Positions 1 through 12,156 of a stretch of 64,000 nt of DNA are shown piece by piece. The first letter of the stretch is position 1, and every line of letters starts with the position of its first letter. The notes under the pieces were generated by a model. It was not told the DNA's origin. It saw only the letters and a program-made list of their open reading frames with translations, and did not search any database. The DNA comes from Amyloporia xantha (Eukaryota; Basidiomycota; Agaricomycetes; Polyporales; Adustoporiaceae), in assembly GCA_036971615.1 (NCBI GenBank), contig JAYKKR010000018.1, positions 372,001 to 436,000 of the forward strand. The letters run 5' to 3'. The translations under genes were made by a program, and so were the position numbers.

Positions 1-666
1 TGTCCTAGCGCCGACGGTCCATCTATCTTCACTAGCTGTACGGTCACCGGTGCGCCCTACATACATAATTTTGGGACACTTTCAGACAACTGTAACGCCG
101 TGCATTTGAATAGTCCTTATTCGCTGAGACGTATAAAATCCTTCTGAACACAATCTATCAAGTGAAGCACTACATCTGATAACCTGATTGCAGTAATGGA
201 GGGTGGCAATCGATCGATTGAATCCTTCGCCCTACTTCTATATCTGGCAGAGCTGTGTATCAGATACTAATCTGGTGATTTCTCAAACCTCTCGACATTG
301 ACATGAAGACACAACTCTAACAGGCCAACTTCAAAGGCAGAAGATCGTGCCACGTTCCCCTATAGCCATAATGCCTCGAATCCGAAGTCGATATACTGAT
401 CTTTTGCGTTAGCGCCTTGCGGTTCAGCCTATCTGATGATGGAAGACCTCGTTCATCGGAGAAGGTTTTTACTTTGGGAAATCAACTGTATTTCAATCAC
501 GCGGAACACATTGACTGTTTCCCCTTTTGTCTTCGCTTCCATTGCGCTCGACGACGTAGAAGCGACTCCTCCAGCCAGTTGGTGCCTCAAATCTGTACTA
601 TATATCGAGAGGTTTTGCTCTATGCTTTCCAGCCCTAAAATACCCTGAGCGTTCCTTGTATAAATC
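1..666. other. Intergenic; duplicated 5' flank of the DUF6533 array
   Basis: No gene recognised. From about 230 to 640 the sequence resembles 5750-6150, the region upstream of the third DUF6533 gene. Both contain the string GCAGAGCTGTGTATCAG and a later CTTTGGGAAATCAA stretch. This means the duplication that made the array carried promoter sequence as well as coding sequence. Confidence 0.55.
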
Positions 667-2515
667 ATGTCGAGCGAAAATATCTCTCAAATCATATCGG
701 AGCTCGAGACAGGGTCAGTTGTCATTATTTGAACTCATTATACTCGAGTCTTATCTCATATCCCCAGCACTGTCTACAATTACTGTGCTGTAGCCTTGAC
801 ATGTAAGCACAGGCTTCACCTCATGCAAATTCTCAAATGTGTTCCGTTAGGTCTCTTTGTTTATGACTGCATCATTTCGTTCGGTCAAGAGGCTGAAGTG
901 GTGTGGGGTAGAAGGATCACTGGAGCAAGCGTCGTCTATATCCTTTTCCGCTATTTGATGCTTCCATACCTCGTCATCACTTTGATAGGCAGCATGGGAT
1001 CGGATATATCATGCAAGGTACGTTCAAGTTTGACTTTTTGTCACGATCAACCTGCGCTCACATACTGCATATCAGAGGTTAGACAACTCGAGTTCATTCT
1101 GAACATGAGTTTTGAATACGTGTAACAGTGGCTATATTCAAACGCAAGTAGTAACCGGTCTAGAGTGTATTCTATACTTTCTTTGGGCAGGTGAGAGCGA
1201 CCGTCAGCCTATTGTACAGAACTTCAACTCAAGATGTTTGCAGTGTTTGCGGCATTCCGTGTCTATGCTATTCAGGGTGGAGAACGGAGGTTAGCGTCAG
1301 TCGTCTTCGCTTTGGGTCTTGTACCAGTTGCTACGAACATTGTGAGTTCGATCGAGCTGATGCTGCATTCCAAGCGATGTGAACGATCTGATACCCTTGC
1401 AGTATAACGGCTCGCAGAGGAAACTGGTGTATCTATCTGATATCTGTACTATGATGAGCACAACACCTCTTGCTACTCAGAATAAGTCAGTAATATGTTT
1501 TCGTTCTGGTTTCAAGAACTAACCACCGTTCTTCTGATCACAGATGTGTGTGATGACAGCTCGCGCTAGCTTCAGATATTGAATTGGCTGATTGCGGTAA
1601 AATTGACTTCCTTCTGTGCAGTCGCGATTGCCACACGGGTGTGCGTAATGGCCTCTGATGCTGTGGTGCTACTCGTTACATGGCATACCACGTTCTGGAT
1701 CAAGAGGGCTGCAGATCGAAACAATATCAAGGTATCCATCGCTACCCTATTGTTGCGCGACGGTAAGTCCAATCGCTTTACACTCTGCAGTAAGCCGTCG
1801 CTTAGAACGTCGATCGCAGGAACTCTTCATTTTGCGTGAGTGCGTCCTCGAGCCAACTATACTTCCCAGGTACCCCAACTATTGAGCGCAGAATCCTTTT
1901 CACGCTGAATGCAATTGATATCGCTCTGTGGATAACAGATGTAGGTCTCCCGGCGCTGAACGAGAAAATTCGTAAAACATGGCTGATCTATTGTCATAGA
2001 TCTACCAGTCGATGACAACGTTTGTGGAAGTGTGAGCACGCTTGTACCACACCGCACTCTTTGGTAGATTCTAAGACCTTTCCAGATTCTCGACTGTGCT
2101 TTTTGCCCGCTTCTTTCTCAACTTGCGCCACGTCATCATCGCTGAGGACAGCACAGGCTCTGTCGCGGAGAGATCGACGTTGAGATTTGCGTCCCGGGTA
2201 GTGGGAAACATGGGAGCACCTCTCCATCACGGATACTCTCTCTCCGATTCTACTCCCATTTCTGGCACATCCACCGAGGAGCCAGATGAACACGTAGTCG
2301 AGATCGAACTCCAGGCGGCGCCTGGCGAGGATTTCCAAGAGTCCGATTTCGTGTTATCGCGCGATGTCGGCTGGGATGAGCCTTGTAGAGCTCTGAAGAT
2401 GCCCCTTAGCGATGGACTTGGGCTCCCAAACGAGTGCGTAGTTGACTCCATTGGTCATAATCTCGAGGTAAGTTTGCATTGTTATAAACGGGATTACGCT
2501 GCTCCCGCATCGTAA
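667..2515 (+). CDS. DUF6533-type multi-pass membrane protein, copy A
   Basis: Start ATG at 667 (MSSENISQ), then several exons with short introns. The DUF6533 core is seen at about 850-1018: a YDC, FGQEAEVVW and RRITGASVVYILFRYL run, the usual N-terminal block of this agaricomycete membrane family. Later exons give VFAAFRVYAIQ (about 1230), VAIATRVCVMASDAVVLLVTW (about 1620) and ALWITD (about 1930), each matching membrane segments of copies B and C. The last exon carries the family ending RFFLNLRHV followed by an RVVGNMGAPL run and an acidic tail. Function is unknown; family members are predicted plasma-membrane or endomembrane proteins. The exon between about 1405 and 1600 could not be placed with certainty, so copy A may have one damaged exon. 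A possible donor at 2467 means the stop at 2515 may not be the true C-terminus. Confidence 0.7.
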
Positions 2516-3725
2516 ACGTCACTGAAATATGTCCTGCTTGAAGTGACGCTTTCGTTTGAGATCATCAGTTCGACATGATGGTTCTAAACCTTGTAAAAGG
2601 TGGGTTGAGATATTGCCTCAGAAAGGCCACCATATGCCGCGACGTATCATAGCACGCATGGATTGATCTGGAATCGGAATATTTGCCTAAATAATCCCTC
2701 CGCATTTTATTCTGTACACAAGGCACAAGTGAAATCCGTCGGGAGTTGAACGTTGAACACGCGCAAAAAGGACACGTCGAAACGTTTTCGACAAGACGTC
2801 GAGTCCCGGCAGTACTATGGCATGCATATGTAGCCATAGATGACGATATCGACATTAAATCTCCATCACTGTCCAACACTGCGATCGGAGGAGGAAGCAT
2901 CTGCGGGGAACATCTATTACTTGAAGGAATTTAGCGATTGCATCCTTGGGCAATGCTGGAAGCGGTGTCCTCAGGCCTGGCAGCGATCATGATGGCCGCT
3001 CACTGACAGTGTCGAGTCTCCGAGATTGACAAAGGCGTATGTTGCGGGAATGTTAACCCTCTAGAGGATCATGACATTGATAGATTTGCACAACATGCCC
3101 TTCAACACGGCCTCTGCCGACTAGCCGACCGAGTCTCACGATCATTGTTACTCTCCGCTCGTCCTGTCAACTGCTGACACGTCGGGAGTCTTGTGCTTGC
3201 GACTTCGCTGAATATCCATAGTCCTGAATTTCGGAGATCATACCTCGTCTTACGTACTGAATCTTCCAGCCTCCCGCCGCGGTCTTTGGTATGAAAGGTC
3301 ATGATAACTGGATGTCCAAGATGCCGTCACTAAAGAGCGCCGACTACTGGAACGGTGACCGCGTAGCACATGCCACATGTACAGCAATGGAGCTGTGAAA
3401 TGCTGTCAGACTTGACCCAATCTGTATTAACACATTTTAGCTAGTCCGAGTGTGCATCAATCTATCTACACTGCAAAGTCTCGAATCATGGGCTTCCAAC
3501 GCCATTCTGTCAGCACCGATGTCCGATTGGGAGCACTTCGGAGCATATTCGTTTCAAGACACTGGGATCGCTCCAATTTCATCTGTCAAGTACCTTTTTT
3601 GCTTATCACGCGCTGATAGCCGCCATTCACCGCGTCTTATATGCTAGGCGGATATGGGAGAAATAGAGCTCCATGGCCCTCGTCTTCCTTGAAAATACTA
3701 TTCCTTACGAACGCAACCTGTCCAT
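2516..3725. other. Intergenic, no gene seen
   Basis: No coding exon recognised. About 3383-3570 resembles 6243-6415 (shared AGCAATGGAGCTGTGAA and TTGACCCAATCTG strings), so copies B and C share upstream sequence. Confidence 0.5.
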
Positions 3726-5532
3726 ATGTCGATGACTACGCCAGATACCATACAGCAAATCGTTTCGTCCATAGAGGCTCAGTGAGTTATCCCTATGTTT
3801 TTACTTCGTGCATTGGATTTCTTGAGGCTCATCACTGCGCTCAGAAATGTCGACATCATTTGCACTTTAGCTTCCAGCTGTAAGTTCAATATCCGTGGCA
3901 GGTCTTGAAATAACTGATTTAGTTGTCTTGCAGGTCTGTATTTCTACGACTACGTCCTAAATTTCGATCAAGAAGTCCAAGCCATTTGGAGTCGGAAAAT
4001 AACCGGGGCGAGCGCCTTATACATTGCCTTTCGATATCTTACAATCATATACTGCGTTCTCGGTATTTTGCTTGGGGCATATACTGCCCCCTCGTGTGAA
4101 GTTTGTATTCGATCTCTTCGTGATAAAACAAGAGCTAAATCCTGCGTTAGAGGTCGATGTGCTTGCCATATTCGCAGTGTGATCGATACTGAAAAGAATT
4201 ACGTGTACACAGCAACTATGCTTTGCAAGTAGTGGTGATCGTAATTACGCTCGCGATAACTACTCTCTGGGCTTGTAAGCAAAGCTATTTTTCTCATTTC
4301 AAATAACGTTACTCACTTATCCCACCCTGCATTGCAGTGTTTACGGCACTGCGCGTCTACGCAATTCAGCGAGCGGATTGGAAGGCGGCATCAGCGGTTC
4401 TCGCACTAGGGCTTGTTCCAGTCGCCACGAACATAGTAGGTCTACGCCTGCTGATTTAGTGACATTCAGCTTAGCAAGCGCTAGTACAAAATCTCACAAA
4501 CGACTTACTATTCCTTACCTGGAACCTGCTATATAATGGATAAAACCCCTCCCAAGACCCAACATGCGTAAGAAATATGACATTCTTTACCTTCGTACAT
4601 GTTGCTGAATGATGGCTCCTGCAGGTGTATGATTAACCTTTATCTCTGTCAACGCGTCACGTTTAATGATCGTTTTTTCTACTCCAAAATTAGTTGCGAT
4701 TGGAACAAGAGTGTGCACAACAGCCTCTGATGGTCTCGTGCTACTCGTGACATGGTACACGACATTTTCCACCCGGAGATTCGCGAATGGGAACGGTGTC
4801 AAGGTCCCAATAATGGCCATGTTAGTGAGAAATGGTACGTTTGGCTAAGGCCTGGGGATGGCTCGCTTTTGCGACGGAGTAACTAATTTTGTTGACACAG
4901 GTGCTCTTCATTTCGGGTAAGTGCACTCCGCGGGCATACTCGAGTGCGAGCGACTGATATGCTCATAGGGTCCTTTGTGTCCTGAATGGATTAGATCTTG
5001 CGCTGTGGGTCACTGAGGTTCGTCAGATTACGGTTCCAATCTTTTGGTAGAAAAGCTTACATCAGGAACATTGTCGATCATAAGGTCTTCGCATACATGA
5101 GCGACTTCATCCCCCCGTTCGTTCCTTCAATTATGAGCCTGCAGAAATTCATGTATAATGACACGTCTCCACAGATTTACAAGTATACTCCTCTCGTACT
5201 TCTTCCTCAATCTGAGGCAGGTAGACACGTCACGGTCCGACTGCGGCACTGGAAGCATTTCAGATAAGTCCACCTTGAGGTTCGCGTCGAGGGTGGTCGG
5301 AAATATGGGCGCGTCGCTTGATCAAGACTCGCCTCGCTTCAAGAGCATTTTGTCTGATGCAGAGCAGGATGACACAAGTTATGATTTGCAGGCCGATAGC
5401 GATCATGACGACGAGAGTATCGGTTTAGAGCGGCTAGCGGATGATAGTGATGTCCAAGTCGGCAGGGAAGAGCGCTCCGAAAGTTCACGATTGCCTATCG
5501 AAGCTAATAGCTCAGGCGATACTCTTCCGTAA
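3726..5532 (+). CDS. DUF6533-type multi-pass membrane protein, copy B
   Basis: Start ATG at 3726 (MSMTTPDTIQQIVSSIEAQ). The DUF6533 block lies at about 3935-4110: YDYVLNFDQEVQAIW, then RKITGASALYIAFRYL. Downstream exons encode NYALQVVVIVITLAITTLWA (about 4210), a VFTALRVYAIQRADW helix (about 4338), AIGTRVCTTASDGLVLLVTW (about 4690) and VLCVLNGLDLALWVTE (about 4972), the pattern of a seven-helix-like membrane protein. The last exon has YFFLNLRQVDT, RVVGNMGASL and an Asp/Glu-rich tail ending in SSGDTLP. It is much closer to copy C than to copy A, including the whole C-terminal tail, so B and C are the younger duplicates. Function unknown. Confidence 0.75.
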
Positions 5533-6568
5533 TAATCACGATATCGGGGTCCTTGAAGATTCCATGATTCTTGAGCTAACTAGCAATACCTACCTCGTGT
5601 ATCTACCATGATGCTCATACTAATACGCGAATCCATTTAACAAAGCGTTATGCGGGATGAATGTTCCGAGATTCCGAGACTATCGCAGAGAATTCGCTTT
5701 TTCACGAACATTTACAGGGTTCGCGAGCTATTGCCGTGTGCATATCAGTTTACCCTTATACTTCTATACGGCAGAGCTGTGTATCAGGTGATCTGGTTCA
5801 CGAAGCTCAGGCTAGCGCTCTTGACATTCATTTGAAAGGCACAACTTTACAATTATAACTTCAAGAGCAGAAGGTCATGTCATGTTCCGAATCGCCTCGT
5901 ATCATGTGCCGTGATCACTGTCAATGATCTTTTGTATCAGCGCTTTGTATATGGTCTATTTGAAAAAAGATCACTTTCATCGGAGAAGAGCTTTACTTTG
6001 GGAAATCAATTGCCTTCCGAGCCTTAGCTATCACACGGAATATCGAGAATCTCCCTCTCGCTTCCATCGCGTCCGACATGAAACTGACACCTCCGGCAGC
6101 TGACACGTCAAGACTGTCATATATATCGAGAGGCTGTTCTCCAAAGGTTCGCAGCATCGGTCATTTGTGTGATACTACAAGATGATAGCTGCATAATTAC
6201 GGATGCAGCCACAAGAGAGCTGAAACTAATCCAATGTGCAGCATAGCAATGGAGCTGTGAAGGTTGGCAACGCCGTCAGATTTGACCCAATCTGAGTGTG
6301 CCCCATCAGCGCAATTCAGTCTGCAATGTCTCGAATCAAACGCTTTCGATGACCTGTCTCTCAGGGTCAGTCAAGAGAGCACTTCGATGTCTATTTCAAG
6401 ACGCTACACTGTACCGAGCATATGTAATATTATCTATCAAGCACAGCTTACATGATCGATAACGAACTGATACCATTCAGTGCACCTCATATGAGAGGCC
6501 TCATCTTCTTCATCTTCCTCATCTTCCTCGAGAGTATCATTCACGCGAACGCACCTTACTTTAACGAG
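5533..6568. other. Intergenic, duplicated flank
   Basis: No gene recognised. The stretch 5750-6150 resembles 230-640, and 6243-6415 resembles 3383-3570. These are diverged copies of the upstream region of the array genes. Confidence 0.5.
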
Positions 6569-8364
6569 ATGTCTAGGCCAGATACTGTACCGCAGCTAAT
6601 TTCAGCTGTAGAGTCTCAGTGAGTTGTCCCTCTGTTTCTACTTCGTGCATTGGGTTTCTTGAGGCTAATTACTGTGCTCAGAGATACCAACTTCTATTGC
6701 ATTACAGCTTTAAGCTGTAAGCTCAATAGCCGTGGAAGGTCCTGAAATTATTGATGTAGTTACACCGCAGGCCTGTACTTATACGACTACCTCATAACTT
6801 TCGATCAAGAAGTCCAAGTTATCTGGAGTCGCAGAATCACAGGGGCAAGCGCCTTATACGTATCCTTTCGGTATCTGACAATCGTATACTCCGTCCTCAA
6901 CATTTTGACTGGGCCATATGCTGCCCCATCTTGTGAAGTCTGTATTCCGAATCTATCTTACCGCATTGAACGTCGCAGCTAATTCTTGCGCTAGAGGTCG
7001 ATGTTCTCACAATATCTGCGGTGCTGTTGATACTGAACATTATTGCGTGTATACAGTGACTATGCCATGCAAGTAGGTTTAGGTGTAATCACGGTCACCA
7101 TGAATGCTCTTTGGGCCGGTAAGAAAGGCCAATCGTCGGACCTGCGTGACGATATTTACTATACCTTGCGATGCAGTGTTTGCGGCATTACGTGTCTATG
7201 CAATCCAGCGAGCGGATTGGAAGATGGCATCGGTCGTTCTCGCACTCGCACTTGTTCCGGTTGCCACAAACCTAGTAGGTCTGTGCCTGCCAATTTAGTG
7301 ACGTCAAGCTGAGCCAGCGCCAGTACAACGTTTCACTATTTACTTACTATTCTACACCTGATTATTGCAATTTGGGGGATAACATCTCTGAACGGGCCCA
7401 GCACGCGTAAGTAAATATGATATTCTTAACCTTCATCGATGTCGCTGACCGACAGCGCCTGCAGATGTATGATCAACGTTTACCTCTGTCGATGCCCTAC
7501 ATTTGACGATCGGTTTCTTTTTCTACTCACAAATCAGTGGCGATTGGAACAAGAGTTTGTGCGACGGCCTCCGATGGTCTTGTGTTATTTTCAACATGGC
7601 ACACGACATTTTCGACCCAAAAATTCGCACATGGGAGCGGTTTCAAAGTTCCACTAATGGCAATTTTGGTGAGAGATGGTATGTTCGACTATGTCATTGA
7701 CAGCTTGCTTCTACGACTGAATAATCATTGTTATTACCACAGGTGCTCTTCATTTTGGGTAAGTGCACTCGTTCTACGGAAATACTGGAGTAATTTATAC
7801 GACCGCAGAGTTCTTTGTGTCCTGAATATGTTAGATCTTGCCTTATGGGTCACTGAGGTTCGTCATTTTCCGATCTTATTTTTGATGGAAAGGCTTATAC
7901 CATGAGTAACGTTGATCGCTAGGTCTTCACATACATGGGTGCTTTTATCCCACCGTTCGTCCACTTTGCTATAAGCCTAAAAACCTCCCCGTATAATGCA
8001 CGTCAACAGATTCACAAGTATGCTCCTCTCATACTTCTTCCTCAACTTGAGGCAGTTGGACATGTCGAATGCCGGCACTGGAAATGTTTCAGAGAGGTCA
8101 ACCTTGAAGTTCACGTCGAGGGTGGTTGGGAATATGGGCGCATCGCTTGATCAAGACTTGACTCGCTCCAGTGGCATTATGTCTGATGAAGCAGAGCAGG
8201 ATAGGGCGTTCCGTGGCTTGGCTGACAGCGATCCTGACGACGAGAATATCGGGTCAGAGGGGCTAGCAGATGGTAATGATGATGTCCAAGTCGGTGGGGA
8301 AGAGCGCTCCGAAGCTTCACGATTGCCCATCGAAGCTAATAGCTCTGGCGATACCCTTCCGTAA
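6569..8364 (+). CDS. DUF6533-type multi-pass membrane protein, copy C
   Basis: Start ATG at 6569 (MSRPDTVPQLISAVESQ). The DUF6533 block at about 6770-6950 reads YDYLITFDQEVQVIW, then RRITGASALYVSFRYL. Later exons give DYAMQVGLGVITVTMNALWA (about 7057), VFAALRVYAIQRADW (about 7178), AIGTRVCATASDGLVLFSTW (about 7540) and VLCVLNMLDLALWVTE (about 7813). The last exon is SYFFLNLRQLDMS followed by RVVGNMGASL and an acidic tail ending SSGDTLP, the same ending as copy B. No catalytic motif is visible. The acidic cytosolic-looking tail is shared by B and C and differs in A. Confidence 0.75.
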
Positions 8365-8865
8365 TGATCACAATATCAGGTTCTTTGAAGACTCTATGAC
8401 TCGTTGTGCTTACTGTCATAATACCTATTTATTACTTATCTCATGTGTACCATTATAGTACTCAAATCTATTTCTATTGTTTGTCACGAAGGGGTATGCG
8501 GGATGAACCTATGTATGATCAAGCTCAAGCTCAAGCTCAGCAGATCTTGTAGTATCGAGATAGGATCGAAACTGGGTCTCGAAGGACACTCCAGATACTG
8601 GGCACATATCTGGCGGGTTGGTTGCCTTCGCGCATGCGTAGATACAGTAAAAAGTATACACGCCTTGAGCCACTCACGGAGAAAACGTGCACGAGCTGTT
8701 AAACAGCCAAATTGAAAGACGGTCACAAGAAACTATATTACCAAAGCATCACCATCAATCAGGCAATCAGGTCAGTAGCCATGTCCACTTTGTGAGGACA
8801 ATCGCACACCAGAGACTCCTGCCTCTCCCACAACCCGGCGGTGCACGTATGCCAAGCAGAAATAG
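8365..8865. other. Intergenic, no gene seen
   Basis: A 500-base gap between the converging DUF6533 copy C and the pinin gene. No exon or repeat of note was recognised. Confidence 0.4.
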
Positions 8866-10354
8866 CTAATATTCGACCGCGTCATCGTCGTCCGCCTGCA
8901 TCGGTACATGCACCGGAGCGCTCTGCTTCTCCCCCTTCTCCTTTTCACTCTCCTGCTGTGTCTCGTCCCCTTCTCTTTGCTTTTCCCCAGCCGCGCTCTC
9001 TGCATCCACGCCATTACTGGCCCCATTTGTCCCCTCGTCGATGTCCATCCCCGCCTCCGCGCCCCGACTCTCCACACCTTCCCCATTCCCCCGCCCATTC
9101 TCCTGTCGCATGTCCATTCTGACATCTCCATCTCTCTCTCCTTGCGGCTCCTCTCCCCGCTGCCGAGGCTCCGCTTCCGGCTCAGCCTCCCCACGCTCCT
9201 TCCTCGCTGCCCGTGCCCGAGCATCTTCTTCCGCAACGCGCTCACGCAGGCGTGAAATCTCGGTGATACCTGTTGTGCGCGTGGACACGAAGGCCGACCA
9301 CTCTGCCTCTGCGGCGGTTTTAACCTACATGCAAGACCGAAAGTCAACAAACGGAGGTCGACAAACGAAAAATATACGGATTGAAGATAAAAGGAGGGAA
9401 GGCGTATAGCGCTTGGCGACCAAAGTGGGGGCATATGTGAGGCGTAGCCTACTGGTAATGAAGATAGAATATGAAGTAGGTGTAGCCAACTAACCTTCTC
9501 CTTCCGTCTCTTCATGAATGCCTCCTGCGCAGGAGTCAATACCGCCGGTAAATAATACAGAGGTGGCGGGTGCATGCGCGGAGGGCCAGCCAGGATATTG
9601 TAACTCTTCTCTTCCGTGCTCCCGTGGTTTCCTTCGGTATTTTGTTGGCTGTCAGTGTTATCTTCCACATGCGAAGGCGAGCGACTTTCCGAAAAGTCGG
9701 AGGGGACGACATCGGATGTGACAAGGAAATTGGCGAGAATAGGGAGACGTGTGCGCCGGAGTTTATGCTGTGACCAGTATGTGGGCGGTCATGACAAGTA
9801 AAGACAAGCAAATGTAACTCACAATCGAATCCTTCAACTGTAGCTCCTCTTCTCGGCGGTTTGCTGTTGTCTTGTCCTTCTTCGCTTCCTCCGCGCGGCG
9901 CACACCGTCCGTCTCCCGACGAAGCTTATCTTGTAACCGCTGCTCAATCATCTGACGTTTCTTCGCCTGTTCGTATTCGTCACCGGACATAAAACAAAAT
10001 ATTACATCGAAAGCCGTCAGCAATGATCTTGAATGGAGTGGAAGAGACAGGCACGGAGAGACTTACCGCTTCGCTCGAATTCCGATCTCCCTCCTCATTC
10101 CTGGCCTTGTTGAGTGTCCCCACAACAAGGCCGAACATTGACCTGCCCCGCTTGCGGTCGCGTTGTGCTGATGCTGCCATTTCGATACGAGGTCGTTTGC
10201 GTGTGGTTAGGTTGTCTTCAGTAGCATTTGTCTGGGAGGACGGTTCGAGCATGGGTGCGTCTATGTCGGCAGAAAGAGGCTGGGGTCTGTGCTAGAGTAA
10301 GTCCAAGTTCATTGATACTGAGAATGAGGGAGCACGCACGACTCGGTCGCCATC
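8866..10354 (-). CDS. Pinin/SDK/MemA-domain protein, splicing-associated
   Basis: Five exons join in frame to about 369 residues: 10354-10341, 10286-10067, 9966-9823, 9767-9495 and 9324-8866. The start is the MATES codon run at 10354; its 14-base first exon continues smoothly into PQPLSADIDAP. Residues about 45-65 carry the pinin core KRGRSMFGLVVGTLNKAR, followed by a charged coiled coil (KKRQMIEQRLQDKLRRETD). The central PLYYLPAVLTPAQEAFMKRR block is the other conserved pinin signature. The C-terminus is a low-complexity Glu/Arg/Gly-rich tail. In animals pinin sits in the nucleus with exon-junction and splicing complexes; a nuclear mRNA-processing role here is by family. All splice sites are GT-AG and all exons keep frame. 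The gene looks intact. Confidence 0.9.
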
Positions 10355-11503
10355 ATGTAACTTTCTCTTCTTTCTTCTTGGTTGATATTGAGTCAGAGTT
10401 TAGTATGTTCGAGATTCGACGGGAAAATAAAGATGAGGTCAAGGAGCAACAAGTACAAGGCTCTAGATGAACGAAAGCGAGAAGTGAAGTCGCTGGACAG
10501 ACGCGCGCACATAAGCGCCCACTAACCTTATGCACGTGATCTCCATCTTGATATCTCTCGAAGCGAAATTAGCGAATCAAGCGATTGCCACAATCCTCCA
10601 GATTTATGCCTTCATCTTACATGTTGAGCCGTACTCCATTGGAAGCCCTCAGGACACGATATTAGGATTTTATTGACGATCTACTTCCAGATCTATCCAG
10701 TCACGAGAACGAATCTAAGTGTCTGACCCCTTGTGTGTGGATGATACGCATACCGGTCAAGATGAAGGCTTATGATGTCGTGTGGGTGCGCTGTACTCCC
10801 GCCGTCCTTCTTATCACCCCTGGATAAATATCAGCTTCTCTTCTACCTTGCTGCCTTAACAAACTTTAGAGTCAAAGCGCTCAGCCTGATGCAACTTACA
10901 GATTTGAATCTATCCCAGAATGGCGCTAGGGTTCATGACAACCTAAGTATGATCCCTGATCGAATATCCGACAGTCATTCCGCTTGCATATTATCGGCTG
11001 TCTATCTGTTTCATAAGTGAACTCTCCACTATGAATTGGGTGTCGTGAGTGAGAAGCAACATTACACGGTGTAAGGTTGTTTCTCACCCGCGACACCCAA
11101 TTGATTTCTGGCCCACGGCAGGATTAGAAACCTAGGGGCCGCTGCGATTTGTTATTGCAGACGCGATGACCGATGTGAGATCTCCACTGGCTGTCTAGCC
11201 ATCCAGGTACAAATCGCCATCCGACTAGAGTATAACAGATATTACAAATACCAACTCGTCACGATAATTCACGTCTGATCCGAAGCGCATGACTGTAGGC
11301 ACCTGCATCTCTTTTTATTTACAACAGACATCAACATTAGGTACGAATATCAGGACCCTGCAGACGGCGACACATCTGAAATGTAGGTGCATGAACTCCA
11401 ATTCACCTGTCTTCCTATTTCTACAGTTCGCCGTCACCCTCCGTCCAAAACTCGTCGGTTCCCCTCTCGCCATCAATATCCCTCTAATCACACTAACTCC
11501 CAC
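10355..11503. other. Intergenic; contains one hairpin
   Basis: No gene recognised. The only structured element is the near-perfect hairpin at 11034-11102, listed separately. The spacer holds promoter sequence of the pinin gene and the 3' side of the FDHP-repeat gene. Confidence 0.4.
11034..11102. repeat. Long hairpin (palindrome) with almost no loop
   Basis: A left arm starting AATTGGGTGTCG and a right arm ending CGACACCCAATT pair across a centre at about 11068. The arms are about 34 bases each with roughly four or five mismatches, and the centre ACACGGTGT is itself nearly palindromic. It could be a tiny foldback element or the remnant of a MITE. It is in non-coding DNA between two minus-strand genes. 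Confidence 0.75.
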
Positions 11504-12094
11504 CTAAAATTTCGCCAGTGGCGCGGTTTCCTGGGATGGGGATCTCTCGACGTCTCCGACTGGATGATCAAAGCCATCGGTATCGAAACTCCCGCCAGCC
11601 TCTTTCAGAGGTGTCACCGGTTTGCTGATGTCTGATGATTCCTTCACGTCCTCCTCCTTGGGATGATCGAATACGGCCGACTGTTTACTCGAGGCCCTCA
11701 CGACATCACGATCTGGTTGGTCGAAGACATCTCTGGGGGAACACTCCTCGACATTTCTCGGTGACTGAGTAATGTCAGTGGAGGCATCTTCAGAGTCTCC
11801 TACTGGGTGGTCAAAGCCTTCGGTACTGAGGACATGCACTGGCATTTCTGCCCGCTTGAGATTGACCTCGGCCTGGTTGCGATCATGCTCGATGTCTTCT
11901 ATGAGATCTTTAGACACCCCAGGGTTGAAACATCCTGGTGCCTGTCCGACATCTTCGGACGAATTGTGTAAGACCGAAGATTTGGGAGCCGCGGCATTTT
12001 CGAGAGAGTGGTCGATAATGGCGGAATTAATGTCTGTCTGAACGGCGACGCGTTCAGCAACCTTATGTGACATAGTTGTGGATGTAGAAGCCAT
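11504..12094 (-). CDS. Hypothetical protein with four F-D-(H/Q)-P repeats
   Basis: A single uninterrupted exon of 196 residues from ATG at 12094. I do not recognise a named family. The protein is acidic and Ser/Asp/Glu/Pro-rich, with no signal peptide or membrane segment, and is probably disordered. Four short repeats are visible: GFDHPVGD, VFDQPDRD, VFDHPKEED and GFDHPVGD, at about residues 95, 125, 140 and 174. The first and last are identical over eight residues. The regular motif in a disordered chain suggests a binding motif for a partner protein, but that is inference. A TATAAAAA box lies 55 bases upstream of the start. Confidence 0.7.
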   Translation of the reverse strand: MASTSTTMSHKVAERVAVQTDINSAIIDHSLENAAAPKSSVLHNSSEDVGQAPGCFNPGVSKDLIEDIEHDRNQAEVNLKRAEMPVHVLSTEGFDHPVGDSEDASTDITQSPRNVEECSPRDVFDQPDRDVVRASSKQSAVFDHPKEEDVKESSDISKPVTPLKEAGGSFDTDGFDHPVGDVERSPSQETAPLAKF

Positions 12095-12148
12095 TGCGCA
12101 CTTAGCAGGGGGATGGGGATGGTGCCTTACGAGGGATGCGCTAAGCGT

Positions 12149-12156
12149 TTTTTATA
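12149..12156 (-). promoter_or_regulatory. TATA box of the FDHP-repeat gene
   Basis: TATAAAAA read on the minus strand, 55 bases upstream of the ATG at 12094. The spacing suits a strongly expressed fungal gene with a short 5' leader. Confidence 0.5.

Noticed and set aside
8772..9668. A 298-codon minus-strand frame over the pinin gene
   Set aside because: It overlaps two pinin exons and reads through an intron. Only the exon part 9495-9668 is real coding in this frame; the rest is a shadow of the low-complexity C-terminal exon.
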